From Lachnospiraceae bacterium (GTDB lineage: Bacteria; Bacillota; Clostridia; Lachnospirales; Lachnospiraceae): DNA of 61,647 nucleotides. A program made the position numbers and the translations under genes. Positions 1 to 8,435 of the stretch are shown here, in pieces (the first letter of the stretch is position 1; each line of letters begins with the position of its first letter). The DNA lies in contig JAJQDT010000044.1 in NCBI GenBank assembly GCA_021202075.1, positions 89,620 to 151,266 on the forward strand. The letters are read 5' to 3'. The notes beneath the pieces are model-generated. The model ran no database searches, was not told the origin of the DNA, and saw nothing but the letters and a program-made list of their open reading frames with translations.

Positions 1-1
1 G

Positions 2-352
2 GATCCGCAGCGCTTTGATGTGGTTGTCTTTCCATTTCAGTACCAGGAGGACACCTATTATATTAAACGAATTATTGGCCTGCCTGGGGAGACCGTTCAG
101 ATTGTGGACGGTGAGATTTATATCAACGGGGATGAACTCGAAGAGTCCTATGGATATGAAGAAATTAAAAACGCCGGACTGGCCTCCACGGAAATCACGC
201 TTGGCGAGCAGGAATATTTTGTGTTAGGCGATAACCGCAACGACAGTACGGACAGCAGAGAGCCGAGTGTCGGCAACATCACGCGGGATCAGATTGTTGG
301 CAAGGCGGTGTTTCGCGTCTGGCCATTTGATGCGATTGGATTTGTTCAATGA
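2..352 (+). CDS. lepB: Signal peptidase I, 3' part
   Basis: This is the C-terminal part of a type I signal peptidase, the membrane serine protease that removes signal peptides from exported proteins. The reading frame is open from base 2, so the gene starts outside the window and the N-terminal membrane anchor and catalytic serine are missing. What remains shows the catalytic-lysine region YYIKRIIGLPGE and the conserved GDNRNDSTDSR box, followed by the usual short C-terminus. The stop is TGA at 350-352. The signal peptidase-rnhB-yraN order is common in Firmicutes. The 220-bp gap to rnhB holds a dispersed repeat, so the two genes need not be co-transcribed. Confidence 0.93.
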   Translation, partial: DPQRFDVVVFPFQYQEDTYYIKRIIGLPGETVQIVDGEIYINGDELEESYGYEEIKNAGLASTEITLGEQEYFVLGDNRNDSTDSREPSVGNITRDQIVGKAVFRVWPFDAIGFVQ

Positions 353-420
353 AAAACGAGGAGCAGGCCATCATGCAGGCGCGCTTTTGCTGCTCTCATG
401 AAGGTCTGTTTCTACTAATC

Positions 421-506
421 CGGGCTGCGTCGAGGCTTTTATGGTCTGCGATTCGCGCGTTAGGCGGTGCATAGATGGGTAAGTTATTTCGCGACAGTTC
501 CTTAGG
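421..506 (+). repeat. Dispersed repeat family A, copy 1 (internal deletion)
   Basis: This copy shares long stretches with copies near 2921, 8214, 21273, 24000 and 33614. Its 3' end carries the family hallmark TTATTTCGCGACAGTTCCTT. Compared with the full-length copies at 8214-8330 and 33614-33733 it lacks about 35 bp in the middle. It lies between lepB and rnhB. Confidence 0.75.
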
Positions 507-519
507 CGCTTAGGGATTC

Positions 520-553
520 CTTACGCAAAATGGAAAAATTTTAGTCAGGCGAA
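520..553 (+). repeat. Short repeat around CGCAAAATGG, copy 1
   Basis: A ~29-bp stretch with the core CGCAAAATGG followed by AAAATTTT recurs at about 40762-40790, upstream of hemL. Here it directly follows repeat family A and precedes rnhB. A shorter match to the core lies near 6693. Its function is unknown. Confidence 0.45.
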
Positions 554-572
554 GAAATGGCAGGAGTCAGAT

Positions 573-1328
573 ATGAAAAAAATCAATGAGATCAAAAACG
601 AATTTGCTCATGCCGGAGAATCAGAGCTTCTGCGTCTGTTTAAGGAGTATGAGGACGACAGCCGGAGCGGGGTTCAGGGATTGATCCTGCAGTATCGGAA
701 AAAGCTGACTCGACTGGAGGAAGAACGGCAGCGCTTGGAACGGATGAGAATCTATGAGCATAAATATGAGGATCTGGGACTGGTCTGCGGCATCGATGAG
801 GCAGGGCGGGGACCGCTCGCCGGTCCTGTGGTTGCCGGCGCGGTCATTCTGCCGAAGGATTGTGAGATTTTATATCTGAATGATTCGAAAAAACTGACGC
901 CCGCCAGACGGGAGGAGCTGTTCCTTGAAATTAAGGAAAAGGCAATCACGTATGGGGTTGGAATGGCCTCCCCGGAGCGGATCGATCAGATCAATATTCT
1001 GCAGGCGACCTATGAGGCGATGCGGGACGCCATCTCACAGTTAAATCCGCAGCCGCAGGTGCTGTTAAATGACGCTGTCAGGATCCCGGAGGTTTCCATC
1101 CGCCAGGTGCCGATTATCGGAGGAGACGGGAAGAGCCTTTCTATTGCAGCGGCAAGTGTACTTGCCAAGGTGACGAGGGATCATCTGATGATGGAGTATG
1201 ACAAGAGTATGCCCGAATATGGATTCGCGTCACACAAAGGATACGGGTCAGCCGCGCACATTGAGGCTTTACAAAAGTATGGCCCGTCGCCAATTCACAG
1301 AAAAACATTTATCGGACATTTTGTGTGA
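573..1328 (+). CDS. rnhB: Ribonuclease HII
   Basis: RNase HII cleaves the RNA strand of RNA-DNA hybrids and starts removal of single ribonucleotides from DNA. The protein has 251 residues. Residues ~1-70 form a charged helical N-terminal extension, as in Bacillus-type RNase HII. The catalytic domain follows, with GIDEAGRGPLAGP (active-site Asp and Glu), NDSKKL, GGDGKSLSIAAASVLAKVTRD (remaining acidic residues) and the C-terminal GYGSAAHIEAL region. An AGGAG ribosome binding site lies about 6 bases before the ATG. It sits in the usual neighbourhood with lepB upstream and yraN downstream. Confidence 0.96.
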   Translation: MKKINEIKNEFAHAGESELLRLFKEYEDDSRSGVQGLILQYRKKLTRLEEERQRLERMRIYEHKYEDLGLVCGIDEAGRGPLAGPVVAGAVILPKDCEILYLNDSKKLTPARREELFLEIKEKAITYGVGMASPERIDQINILQATYEAMRDAISQLNPQPQVLLNDAVRIPEVSIRQVPIIGGDGKSLSIAAASVLAKVTRDHLMMEYDKSMPEYGFASHKGYGSAAHIEALQKYGPSPIHRKTFIGHFV

Positions 1329-1489
1329 GATGTTTTTATTTTACAGGAAACATCGTTCCTATAAAGCAAAAATTCGCATCAGGCGCAAAGAGACTGTTGC
1401 CTTACAGAAGATGGAGATATGTAAAGAACATTTTATAACAGTTTTTATCAGGATGGCACAGTGATTTTTGTTACGATGGAGGGGTATCG

Positions 1490-1837
1490 GTGAATAAACG
1501 CGCGGTCGGCACAGAATATGAGACGCTGGCTGCTTCATATCTGGCTAAAAATGGTTATGATATTATCTGCCGCAATTACCGCTGCCGGGCGGGAGAAATT
1601 GATCTGGTTGCCAGGGAGCAGGGATATCTGGTTTTTGTGGAAGTCAAATTCCGCAGCAGTGAAAACAATGGCAGTGCGCTGGAAGCAGTGGACGGCAGAA
1701 AACAGCAGCGGATCATCCGCGTGGCAAGGTGGTATCTGATGGAGCATCACATCCCTGAAAATCATCCGGTACGGTTTGACGTGGTGGCGATTGACGGTAC
1801 GGACGTGCATCTGATACGGGACGCGTTCTGGTGCTGA
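1490..1837 (+). CDS. yraN: YraN/UPF0102 family protein
   Basis: This 115-residue protein belongs to the UPF0102 family, which has a restriction-endonuclease-like fold; its cellular role is not settled. Family signatures are the N-terminal GTEYETLAASYL helix and the PD-(D/E)XK-like motif, seen as GEIDLVA followed by FVEVKFR. The start is GTG at 1490, preceded by a strong GGAGGGG sequence about 6 bases upstream. It follows rnhB after 160 bp in which I see no gene. Adjacency of rnhB and yraN is conserved in many bacteria. Confidence 0.92.
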   Translation: MNKRAVGTEYETLAASYLAKNGYDIICRNYRCRAGEIDLVAREQGYLVFVEVKFRSSENNGSALEAVDGRKQQRIIRVARWYLMEHHIPENHPVRFDVVAIDGTDVHLIRDAFWC

Positions 1838-2014
1838 GAAATGGACCCATGTGTTTTGGGAGAATGCGGCTGCAATTCCATTAGTCACCTTAGTAGCCCG
1901 TATCGTAATTTCATGTGCATTCTGTTTGCTTGTTTCGCCGATAGCACGATGCAAAAATCCTTGACGTAGTTAGATAGTAGGATAGTTCATCGGTTTTGGA
2001 TGGGAGATGGAAGG

Positions 2015-2926
2015 ATGGAGTCATTATTGAGGAAAAACAGCAGGGAACATTTGCGTGCGCACCAGAAAGATGGTGTGCTTTATTTTACGTTTCCGATCCT
2101 GGATGCGATGCCGTTTCTCATCCACGGCTTCAGCAGCCGGATTGGCGGTGTCAGCGAGAATGAATTTTCCAGTATGAACCTGAGCTTCACGCGAGGAGAT
2201 GTCCCGGAGCGGGTGGATGAAAACTTTCACCGGATCGCGGATGCGGTTGGTTTTCCCTATGAGAAGATGGTGTTTTCCCATCAGACGCACACGACAAATG
2301 TACGGGTCGTGACAAAGGAGGACTGCGGCAGGGGATATCTGCGCGAGCGGGACTATCAGGATGTGGACGGCCTGATTACGAATGAACCGGGCGTCGTTTT
2401 AAGCACTTTTTATGCGGACTGTGTGCCGCTCTATTTTGTGGATCCGGTGCACCGGGCGATTGGTCTGTCGCATTCCGGGTGGCGCGGCACTGTGAACGAT
2501 ATCGCGGGGGCCACGGTGCGAAAGATGCAGGAAGCGTTCGGAACTGTTCCTGCGGATTTGATCGCAGCCATTGGTCCATCCATCTGTCAGGATTGCTATG
2601 AGGTCAGCGAGGACGTCATCGACCAGTTCCGTGCTCGTTATCCGGAAAGCGTCTGGCAGTTCCTGTTTGTGGAAAAGAAGGCTGACAATGGGCAGCAGAA
2701 AATCACCTGGCCGGATGAAGACAGAAAGAATGCAGAAATACAGAAAAAATACCGGCTGAACATCTGGGAGGCCTGTCGGCAAAATCTCCTTCGGGCAGGT
2801 GTGCAGGAAAAGAATATCCAGATCACCGATCTGTGCACCTGCTGTAATCCGGACATCTTCTTTTCCCACCGGGCGTCCCATGGGAAACGCGGTAATCTTG
2901 CGGGATTCCTTGCTGTTAAATCCTGA
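2015..2926 (+). CDS. pgeF: Laccase-domain purine nucleoside phosphorylase (YfiH/PgeF family)
   Basis: A member of the DUF152/multicopper-polyphenol-oxidase family. Characterised members are zinc-dependent purine nucleoside phosphorylases or act on misincorporated peptidoglycan precursors. The His-Cys-His metal site is visible as HQTHTT, ADCVP and HSGWRG. The C-terminal CTCCNPDIFFSHR and GNLAGFLA blocks are also typical. An upstream in-frame ATG exists at 2000, but only the ATG at 2015 has a Shine-Dalgarno (GGGAG, 8-base spacing), so I place the start there (303 residues). A dispersed repeat begins right at the stop codon. Confidence 0.9.
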   Translation: MESLLRKNSREHLRAHQKDGVLYFTFPILDAMPFLIHGFSSRIGGVSENEFSSMNLSFTRGDVPERVDENFHRIADAVGFPYEKMVFSHQTHTTNVRVVTKEDCGRGYLRERDYQDVDGLITNEPGVVLSTFYADCVPLYFVDPVHRAIGLSHSGWRGTVNDIAGATVRKMQEAFGTVPADLIAAIGPSICQDCYEVSEDVIDQFRARYPESVWQFLFVEKKADNGQQKITWPDEDRKNAEIQKKYRLNIWEACRQNLLRAGVQEKNIQITDLCTCCNPDIFFSHRASHGKRGNLAGFLAVKS

Positions 2927-2992
2927 GGATCTATCGGAAAATATCTCATGCACCCTGCACCGCCTGATCCGCGAATCGCAGGTTCTAAAAGT
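2921..2992 (-). repeat. Dispersed repeat family A, copy 2
   Basis: Read on the minus strand this stretch aligns along most of its length with the copy at 21273-21336. They share TTAGAACCTGCGATTCGCG and the AGGCGG core. The outer end overlaps the TGA stop of pgeF at 2924-2926. The 2927-3266 interval otherwise holds only the rpsO promoter and leader. Confidence 0.65.
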
Positions 2993-3077
2993 CTCGCCGC
3001 AGAGTACAAAGACTCAGACGCTGGCAGGCAGACTTTTGCTGCCTGGCTAAATTTTTGCTGCGTGGCTTAATTTGTGA

Positions 3078-3106
3078 TTGACGAGGTTTTTATCTTGTGC
3101 TATAGT
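3078..3106 (+). promoter_or_regulatory. Sigma-A type promoter for rpsO
   Basis: A near-consensus -35 TTGACG (3078-3083) is followed after exactly 17 bp by the -10 TATAGT (3101-3106), which has an extended TG. The predicted transcript has a leader of about 155 nt before rpsO, room for the S15 autoregulatory structures known in other bacteria. I could not identify a specific S15-binding fold. Confidence 0.75.
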
Positions 3107-3266
3107 AATCGAGTGTGATTTTCAGCCGATGCCCGGGTTCGCGGATACTCCAGCCGGTTTCCTGGTATCTGGCGGTCATGCTTCCGGCTTTCCGGTGACT
3201 CTGGAGGGCGAGGAAGCCGGATCTTTGTTCGAAGGTTCGGAATTATATTTTCAGGAGGAGATACCA

Positions 3267-3533
3267 ATGATTTCAAAGGAAAAAAAGACAGCGATTATCA
3301 ATGAGTATGCAAGAACGCCGGGGGATACAGGTTCACCGGAGGTTCAGATTGCGATTCTTACCGAGCGGATTCAGGAGCTGACGGCGCATCTGCAGGCGAA
3401 TCCGAAGGATCATCATTCCAGAAGAGGACTTCTGAAGATGGTAGGTAAGAGACGCGGACTGCTTGCTTACCTGAAGAAAACGGATCTGGAGGGATACCGT
3501 GCTCTGATTGCGAAGCTTGGTATTCGTAAATAA
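3267..3533 (+). CDS. rpsO: 30S ribosomal protein S15
   Basis: S15 is a primary 16S rRNA-binding protein that organises the central domain of the 30S subunit. The product has 88 residues, the normal size, with the family signatures [32 protein letters not shown] and LLAYL. The frame is open further upstream, but the ATG at 3267 has a perfect AGGAGGAG ribosome binding site and gives the exact family N-terminus (MISKEKK). It has its own promoter and terminator and is followed by pnp, the classical rpsO-pnp arrangement. Confidence 0.98.
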   Translation: MISKEKKTAIINEYARTPGDTGSPEVQIAILTERIQELTAHLQANPKDHHSRRGLLKMVGKRRGLLAYLKKTDLEGYRALIAKLGIRK

Positions 3534-3540
3534 GTTTTCG

Positions 3541-3572
3541 AAAAGGGCGGAACGATGGTATCCGTCCTTTTT
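3541..3572 (+). terminator. Intrinsic terminator after rpsO
   Basis: An A-rich GGGCGGA arm pairs with TCCGTCC (one G-U pair) across a 9-base loop and is followed by a run of T. It probably causes partial termination between rpsO and pnp. Confidence 0.75.
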
Positions 3573-3603
3573 CTGCACAGGATGATCTTTTATGCGGCGG
3601 CAG

Positions 3604-3670
3604 CCGAGACCACTGAAAAGCAAACAGCAAACCCCATGGATTCCTGGTGTCTGTTTTTCAGTAGTTTCGG
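3604..3670 (+). promoter_or_regulatory. Long hairpin in the pnp leader
   Basis: A 16-bp stem pairs 3604-3619 with 3655-3670, with one G-U and one C-A position. An inner ACAG/CTGT helix extends it. It lies between the rpsO terminator and pnp and has no T-tract, so it looks like an mRNA leader structure rather than a terminator. In Escherichia coli, PNPase controls its own mRNA through a leader hairpin cut by RNase III. A similar role here is inference. Confidence 0.5.
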
Positions 3671-3791
3671 AGCTCTTGCCCATGAGAGATTTTCATTGTG
3701 TAAGGATGGAGACTCTTCCGTATTTCTGGAGTTGCGGGACCGGCTCTTCATCCGATTGATGAAAGAGAATTATACAAAAAAGGAGAAAGAC

Positions 3792-5882
3792 ATGTACAAG
3801 AGTTATTCAATGGAACTGGCCGGCAGAACGCTTACCGTTGACATCGGACGGGTGGGCGCTCAGGCAAATGGCTGCGCGTTTATGCATTACGGGGATACGA
3901 CCGTGCTGTGCACGGCGACGGCTTCTGAAAAGCCGAGGGACGGGATTGACTTTTTCCCACTCAGTGTAGAATATGAAGAGAAGTATTACGCAGTTGGCAA
4001 AATCCCGGGCGGATTTAATAAAAGAGAGGGTAAGGCGTCCGAGAATGCGGTTCTGACGGACCGTGTGATCGACCGCCCGATGCGCCCGCTGTTTCCGAAG
4101 GATTACCGCAATGACGTGACCCTTGACAATATGGTTATGTCGGTGGATCCGGAATGCCGTCCGGAGATTACCGCGATGATCGGTACCGCGATTGCGACCT
4201 GCATTTCGGACATTCCGTTTGATGGTCCGTGTGCGATGACGCAGATGGGCCTTGTGGACGGGGAGCTGATCATCAACCCGTCTCAGTCGCAGTGGGATAA
4301 CGGCGATCTGCAGTTGACGGTTGCTTCCACAAGAGAGAAGGTTATCATGATCGAGGCCGGCGCCAATGAGGTGAAGGACGATGTGATGATCGACGCGATC
4401 TACAAATGCCACGCGGTAAACCTGGAGCTGATTGCTTTTATTGATAAGATTGTAGCAGAGGTTGGAAAGCCAAAGCATGCGTATGAGAGCTGCGCGGTTC
4501 CGCAGGAGCTGTTCGATGCGATGAAGGAGATCGTTCCGCCGGAAGAGATGGAGCAGGCGGTATTTACCGATGTGAAGCAGGTGCGCGAGGCGAACATCCG
4601 CGAGATTACAGCGAAGCTGGAAGAAGCGTTCGCCGATAGGGAAGAGTGGCTGAGCGTTCTTTCAGAGGCGGTTTACCAGTACCAGAAGAAGACCGTGCGC
4701 AAGATGATTCTGAAGGATCATAAGCGCCCGGACGGCCGTGAGATCACGCAGATCCGTCCGCTTGCAGCAGAAGTAGACATCATTCCGAGAGTGCACGGCT
4801 CCGCGATGTTCACGCGCGGACAGACACAGATCTGTACCGTGACGACCCTGGCGCCGCTCTCCGAAGTACAGAAAATTGACGGTCTGGATGATAATATTAA
4901 TTGTAAACGCTATATGCATCATTACAATTTCCCGTCCTACTCGGTAGGCGAGACGAAGGTCAGCAGAGGACCGGGACGCCGCGAGATTGGCCACGGCGCT
5001 CTGGCAGAGAAGGCACTGATGCCGGTGCTTCCGTCTGAGGAAGAATTTCCGTACGCGATCCGCACCGTTTCCGAGACCTTTGAGTCCAACGGTTCGACTT
5101 CTCAGGCGAGTGTCTGCGCGTCCACGATGTCGCTGATGGCGGCCGGTGTTCCGATTAAAAAGCCGGTAGCCGGAATCTCCTGCGGCCTGGTGACCGGGGA
5201 GACCGATGATGATTATATTGTCCTGACGGATATTCAGGGACTTGAGGACTTCTTTGGGGATATGGACTTTAAGGTAGCCGGTACTCTGGATGGTATCACC
5301 GCAATCCAGATGGATATCAAGATCCATGGCCTGACCCGCCCGATCGTGGAGGAAGCGATTTCCCGCACGCATCAGGCGAGAGAGTATATTCTCAAAGAGA
5401 TCATGATGCCGTGCATCGCAGAGCCGAGACCCACTGTAAATGAGTATGCGCCGAAGATTATGCAGATGACCATTGATCCGCAGAAGATCGGCGACGTGGT
5501 CGGACAGAGAGGCAAGACCATCAACACCATCATCGAGCGCACCGGTGTGAAGATTGACATCAACGAGGACGGCTTCGTATCCATCTGCGGCACCGACCAG
5601 GCGATGATGGACAAGGCCGCTGAGATGATCCGCATCATCGTGACCGATTTCGAGGCCGGTCAGGTATTCGACGGCGTTGTGGTCAGCATCAAGGACTTCG
5701 GCTGCTTCGTGGAGTTTGCCCCGGGCAAAGAGGGTATGGTGCACATCTCCCGGATTGCAAAGCACCGCATCAACCGCGTCGAGGATGTCCTGACACTGGG
5801 CGATAAGGTGAAGGTTGTCTGCCTTGGCAAGGACAAGATGGGGCGCATGAGCTTCAGCATGAAGGATGTAAAGCAGAGATAA
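3792..5882 (+). CDS. pnp: Polyribonucleotide nucleotidyltransferase (PNPase)
   Basis: PNPase degrades RNA 3' to 5' by phosphorolysis and is a core member of mRNA decay complexes. The 696-residue protein has the full family order: a first RNase PH domain, an alpha-helical linker, a second RNase PH domain (~residues 310-540), a KH domain around IGDVVGQRGKTINTIIE, and a C-terminal S1 domain (GVVVSIKDFGCFVEFAPGKEG). The frame is open further upstream, but the ATG at 3792 has an AGGAG site 7 bases away and gives the canonical N-terminus. A bidirectional terminator follows. Confidence 0.97.
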   Translation: MYKSYSMELAGRTLTVDIGRVGAQANGCAFMHYGDTTVLCTATASEKPRDGIDFFPLSVEYEEKYYAVGKIPGGFNKREGKASENAVLTDRVIDRPMRPLFPKDYRNDVTLDNMVMSVDPECRPEITAMIGTAIATCISDIPFDGPCAMTQMGLVDGELIINPSQSQWDNGDLQLTVASTREKVIMIEAGANEVKDDVMIDAIYKCHAVNLELIAFIDKIVAEVGKPKHAYESCAVPQELFDAMKEIVPPEEMEQAVFTDVKQVREANIREITAKLEEAFADREEWLSVLSEAVYQYQKKTVRKMILKDHKRPDGREITQIRPLAAEVDIIPRVHGSAMFTRGQTQICTVTTLAPLSEVQKIDGLDDNINCKRYMHHYNFPSYSVGETKVSRGPGRREIGHGALAEKALMPVLPSEEEFPYAIRTVSETFESNGSTSQASVCASTMSLMAAGVPIKKPVAGISCGLVTGETDDDYIVLTDIQGLEDFFGDMDFKVAGTLDGITAIQMDIKIHGLTRPIVEEAISRTHQAREYILKEIMMPCIAEPRPTVNEYAPKIMQMTIDPQKIGDVVGQRGKTINTIIERTGVKIDINEDGFVSICGTDQAMMDKAAEMIRIIVTDFEAGQVFDGVVVSIKDFGCFVEFAPGKEGMVHISRIAKHRINRVEDVLTLGDKVKVVCLGKDKMGRMSFSMKDVKQR

Positions 5883-5913
5883 GATATCAGCGAATAAGAT
5901 AGCAGGATAAAAG

Positions 5914-5948
5914 AAACCAGCTGTACGGAAAAAGTACAGCTGGTTTTT
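5914..5948. terminator. Bidirectional terminator
   Basis: A perfect 13-bp stem built on CCAGCTGTAC, with A-tract and T-tract flanks, lies between the converging pnp and alarmone synthetase genes. It can terminate both. Confidence 0.88.
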
Positions 5949-5965
5949 GCATACAAAGCAAAGTT

Positions 5966-6571
5966 TTACATGGGCCGGTTTTGGTTTTCATTATATGTCT
6001 CAAAGCTCTGCTCCATATCTTTGAGAATATCCGCATATTTGAGCAGCTGTGTCTGCACCTGCTTCTTATCTGGTCGATCCTGCTTGTAATTGATGCGGTG
6101 CTCCATGCTGGCCCAGAAATCCATGCTGAGTGTGCGCACCTGGATTTCGACCGGATAATATTCGGTGACATCCATATACCGCACGGGGATTCCGAGAATG
6201 ATATGATAGCTGCGGTAACCGTTGGGCTTCGGATGAAGGATGTAATCCTTCTCATTTACTACAATCAGGTCGTTCTGGCGCTTCAGTGCGTCAATCATCT
6301 GGTAGGCATCCTGCTCGAAGTAACAGACGACGCGTACTCCGGCGATGTCCTGCAGATAACCTCTGGCGTTTGCCGGGGTCGGGTCATGGTTCAGACGGGC
6401 AAGCTTCCCGTCCAGGCTGTTGTGCTTCTTGATTCTGGAATATACCGTGTGAACCGGCTTACTGGCTGCATTCTGATAGATGGAATGGTTCAGAACATCC
6501 AGTCTGGAAAGCAGGAGGTTCATGGCATCCTGATAAGGCAGGATCAATTCATAATATTCTTCACTGGTCAT
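5966..6571 (-). CDS. Small alarmone synthetase (RelA/SpoT synthetase domain)
   Basis: The 201-residue protein consists only of a ppGpp synthetase domain, with no hydrolase or TGS/ACT regulatory domain. It therefore matches the RelQ/YjbM-type small alarmone synthetases that make (p)ppGpp from ATP and GDP or GTP. Visible signatures are DIAGVRVVCYF, HPKPNGYRSYH and EIQVRTLSMDFWASMEHRI, the last holding the catalytic Glu region. It stands alone on the minus strand. Which subclass it belongs to cannot be decided by eye, so I give no symbol. Confidence 0.9.
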   Translation of the reverse strand: MTSEEYYELILPYQDAMNLLLSRLDVLNHSIYQNAASKPVHTVYSRIKKHNSLDGKLARLNHDPTPANARGYLQDIAGVRVVCYFEQDAYQMIDALKRQNDLIVVNEKDYILHPKPNGYRSYHIILGIPVRYMDVTEYYPVEIQVRTLSMDFWASMEHRINYKQDRPDKKQVQTQLLKYADILKDMEQSFETYNENQNRPM

Positions 6572-6744
6572 TTATTCTTATTTCTCCCTGTCTGGTCTGA
6601 AATTATGGTAAAAATATACAAAGAAAATATGTTCAGGATGTGTAGAAGATATTAAAAGAAATGAAAACTGGCCCAATTAAAGATTTTACTTCGCAAAATG
6701 GGGGCGGTCTGCGTCGTCAATCAGAGATTGACGACAGAAAATGA

Positions 6745-6783
6745 AATAAAAAAGGCGGAGCCTGAATTTTACTCCGCCATTTG
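6745..6783 (-). terminator. Intrinsic terminator after aroA
   Basis: On the minus strand GGCGGAG pairs with CTCCGCC and is followed by six to eight T residues. It lies 28 bp downstream of the aroA stop. Confidence 0.82.
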
Positions 6784-6810
6784 CCCTACTCTGTCTGTTC
6801 CGGAAGAAAA

Positions 6811-8190
6811 CTACCTGCATACTGCCTCGAGATCCTCGAAGAACCCCGGATAACTGATATTCACGCAGTCCGCGTCCTGAATTTCCATTTCCCCGTCGCT
6901 GGCGAGTGCGGCGATGGAAAAGCTCATGCCGACGCGGTGGTCTTTGTGCGGGTCTATCACGGCTCCGTGCAGCGATTTGCCGCCGGTGATGATCATGCCG
7001 TCCGGTGTGGCCTCGACCGGGCATCCGATGCGGGTGAGGTTCTCTGTCATGACGGCGATTCGGTCCGACTCCTTGACGTGCAGCTCAGCGGCATCGCGGA
7101 TGATCGTCGTACCATCTGCAAAAGCAGCCAGCACGGCCAGAATGGGGAGCTCGTCGATCAGGGTCGGAATCAGGTCGCCGCCGATTTCCACGGCCTTCAG
7201 GCTGCTGCTTCGCACAAGGAGGTCCGCGCATGGCTCCGCTCCGCTGTAATCCTCATTGAGGAGCGTAATATCCGCGCCCATCGCGCGGCAGACGCGCAGC
7301 ATTCCATCGCGGGTCGGATTGATGCCGACATTTTTCAGCAGAAGCTCCGAACCGGGCACAAGCAGTGCGGCGGCGATAAAATAGGCAGCAGAAGAGATGT
7401 CTCCGGGGACATGGATGCTCCGCGCAGTGAGGGTCGGCTCCGGCGAAATAAAAACGGTCGGCAGTTTCTTTTCCGACAGTGTCTGGTCCGTAGAAGAACT
7501 GCTCTGGTCGGTTCGCACATCGGCGCCGAAGTAGCGCAGCATCAGCTCCGAGTGATTTCTGGAAAGAGCCGGTTCCGTTACACTCGTCATGCCATCGGCG
7601 TAAAGACCGGCGAGCAGGATGCAGGATTTCACCTGCGCAGAGGCGACCGGCGAGTCATAATGAGCACCGTGCAGCCGTGTTCCGTGAATCGATAAAGGGG
7701 CGCAGCCATTTCCGTGCATGGAAGTGATATCCGCGCCCATGGCCTGAAGCGGCGTCATGATGCGCTTCATTGGGCGCTTCTGAATGGATGCGTCGCCGGT
7801 GAGACAGGAGTCAAACATCTGTCCTGCGAGGATGCCGGAGAGCAGGCGAACGGTCGTGCCGCTGTTTCCGGCATCAAGCACATTTTTCGGGGCGGTCAGC
7901 CCGTGCAGCCCCTTCCCATGAATCCGCACACGTCCGCCCGGCTGTCTGTCTGTCGCCGGAGAGGGGGCGGATTTTGCTGTAGAATCCGAAGAATCCGTTT
8001 CCAGAGAAATATCGATTCCCATCTGACGGAAACAGGCAATCGTCGAGAGACAGTCCGCTCCGGTCAGAAAATTTGTGACTTCCGTTGTCCCCTCAGCGAG
8101 GGCGCCAAACATGACACTCCGGTGTGAGACAGACTTGTCTCCCGGTATGGAAAGCTCCCCGCGCAGGGGAGCGGTGTATTTGATTCTCAT
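6811..8190 (-). CDS. aroA: 3-phosphoshikimate 1-carboxyvinyltransferase (EPSP synthase)
   Basis: AroA makes 5-enolpyruvylshikimate-3-phosphate in aromatic amino acid synthesis. Signatures are PGDKSVSHR near the N-terminus, GNSGTTVRLL, GDASIQKRPM, ASAQVKSCILLAG, ELHVKESDRI and KDHRVGMSF. Several blocks resemble the class II (CP4-like) enzymes more than the Escherichia coli type. At 459 residues it is about 30 longer than usual. The excess lies in two hydrophilic insertions, residues ~63-84 (Ser/Asp/Pro-rich) and ~225-240 (Ser/Thr-rich). tyrA lies just upstream on the same strand, separated by a dispersed repeat, so the two probably form an aromatic biosynthesis operon. Confidence 0.95.
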   Translation of the reverse strand: MRIKYTAPLRGELSIPGDKSVSHRSVMFGALAEGTTEVTNFLTGADCLSTIACFRQMGIDISLETDSSDSTAKSAPSPATDRQPGGRVRIHGKGLHGLTAPKNVLDAGNSGTTVRLLSGILAGQMFDSCLTGDASIQKRPMKRIMTPLQAMGADITSMHGNGCAPLSIHGTRLHGAHYDSPVASAQVKSCILLAGLYADGMTSVTEPALSRNHSELMLRYFGADVRTDQSSSSTDQTLSEKKLPTVFISPEPTLTARSIHVPGDISSAAYFIAAALLVPGSELLLKNVGINPTRDGMLRVCRAMGADITLLNEDYSGAEPCADLLVRSSSLKAVEIGGDLIPTLIDELPILAVLAAFADGTTIIRDAAELHVKESDRIAVMTENLTRIGCPVEATPDGMIITGGKSLHGAVIDPHKDHRVGMSFSIAALASDGEMEIQDADCVNISYPGFFEDLEAVCR

Positions 8191-8213
8191 GATAGTTCAA
8201 TTCCTTTCCGGCA

Positions 8214-8330
8214 GTAAGGATCTGCTACGAAATAACTTGTGCACCTTACACTGCCCGACGCGCGAATGGAAACGCTCTCTGCTTCGCTTCGATCGATGGT
8301 ATCGCTGACCATAAAAGAATCGACGCAGCC
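8214..8330 (-). repeat. Dispersed repeat family A, copy 3 (full length)
   Basis: Read on the minus strand this ~117-bp stretch matches the copy at 33614-33733 from end to end, including GCTGCGTCGA, the TTATGGTC block, an AAGCGAAG(C)AGAG segment missing from copy 1, and the TTATTTCG end. It fills most of the tyrA-aroA gap. An open frame on the minus strand through it is discounted for that reason. Confidence 0.75.
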
Positions 8331-8435
8331 AGAATCCGTTATCACCTGACCATGCATGCCGCATTTCCGGCGATTAGAAACATATCGCGCGAGAGGAGAA
8401 ACAGCAGCGTACAAGATACGCATGAATATTTATAA

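Noticed and set aside
4662..5765. Long open frame antisense to pnp
   Set aside because: It is a shadow of the conserved pnp frame caused by codon bias.
8187..8423. 78-codon open frame on the minus strand between tyrA and aroA
   Set aside because: Almost all of it is dispersed repeat family A (8214-8330); the product has no protein-like features.
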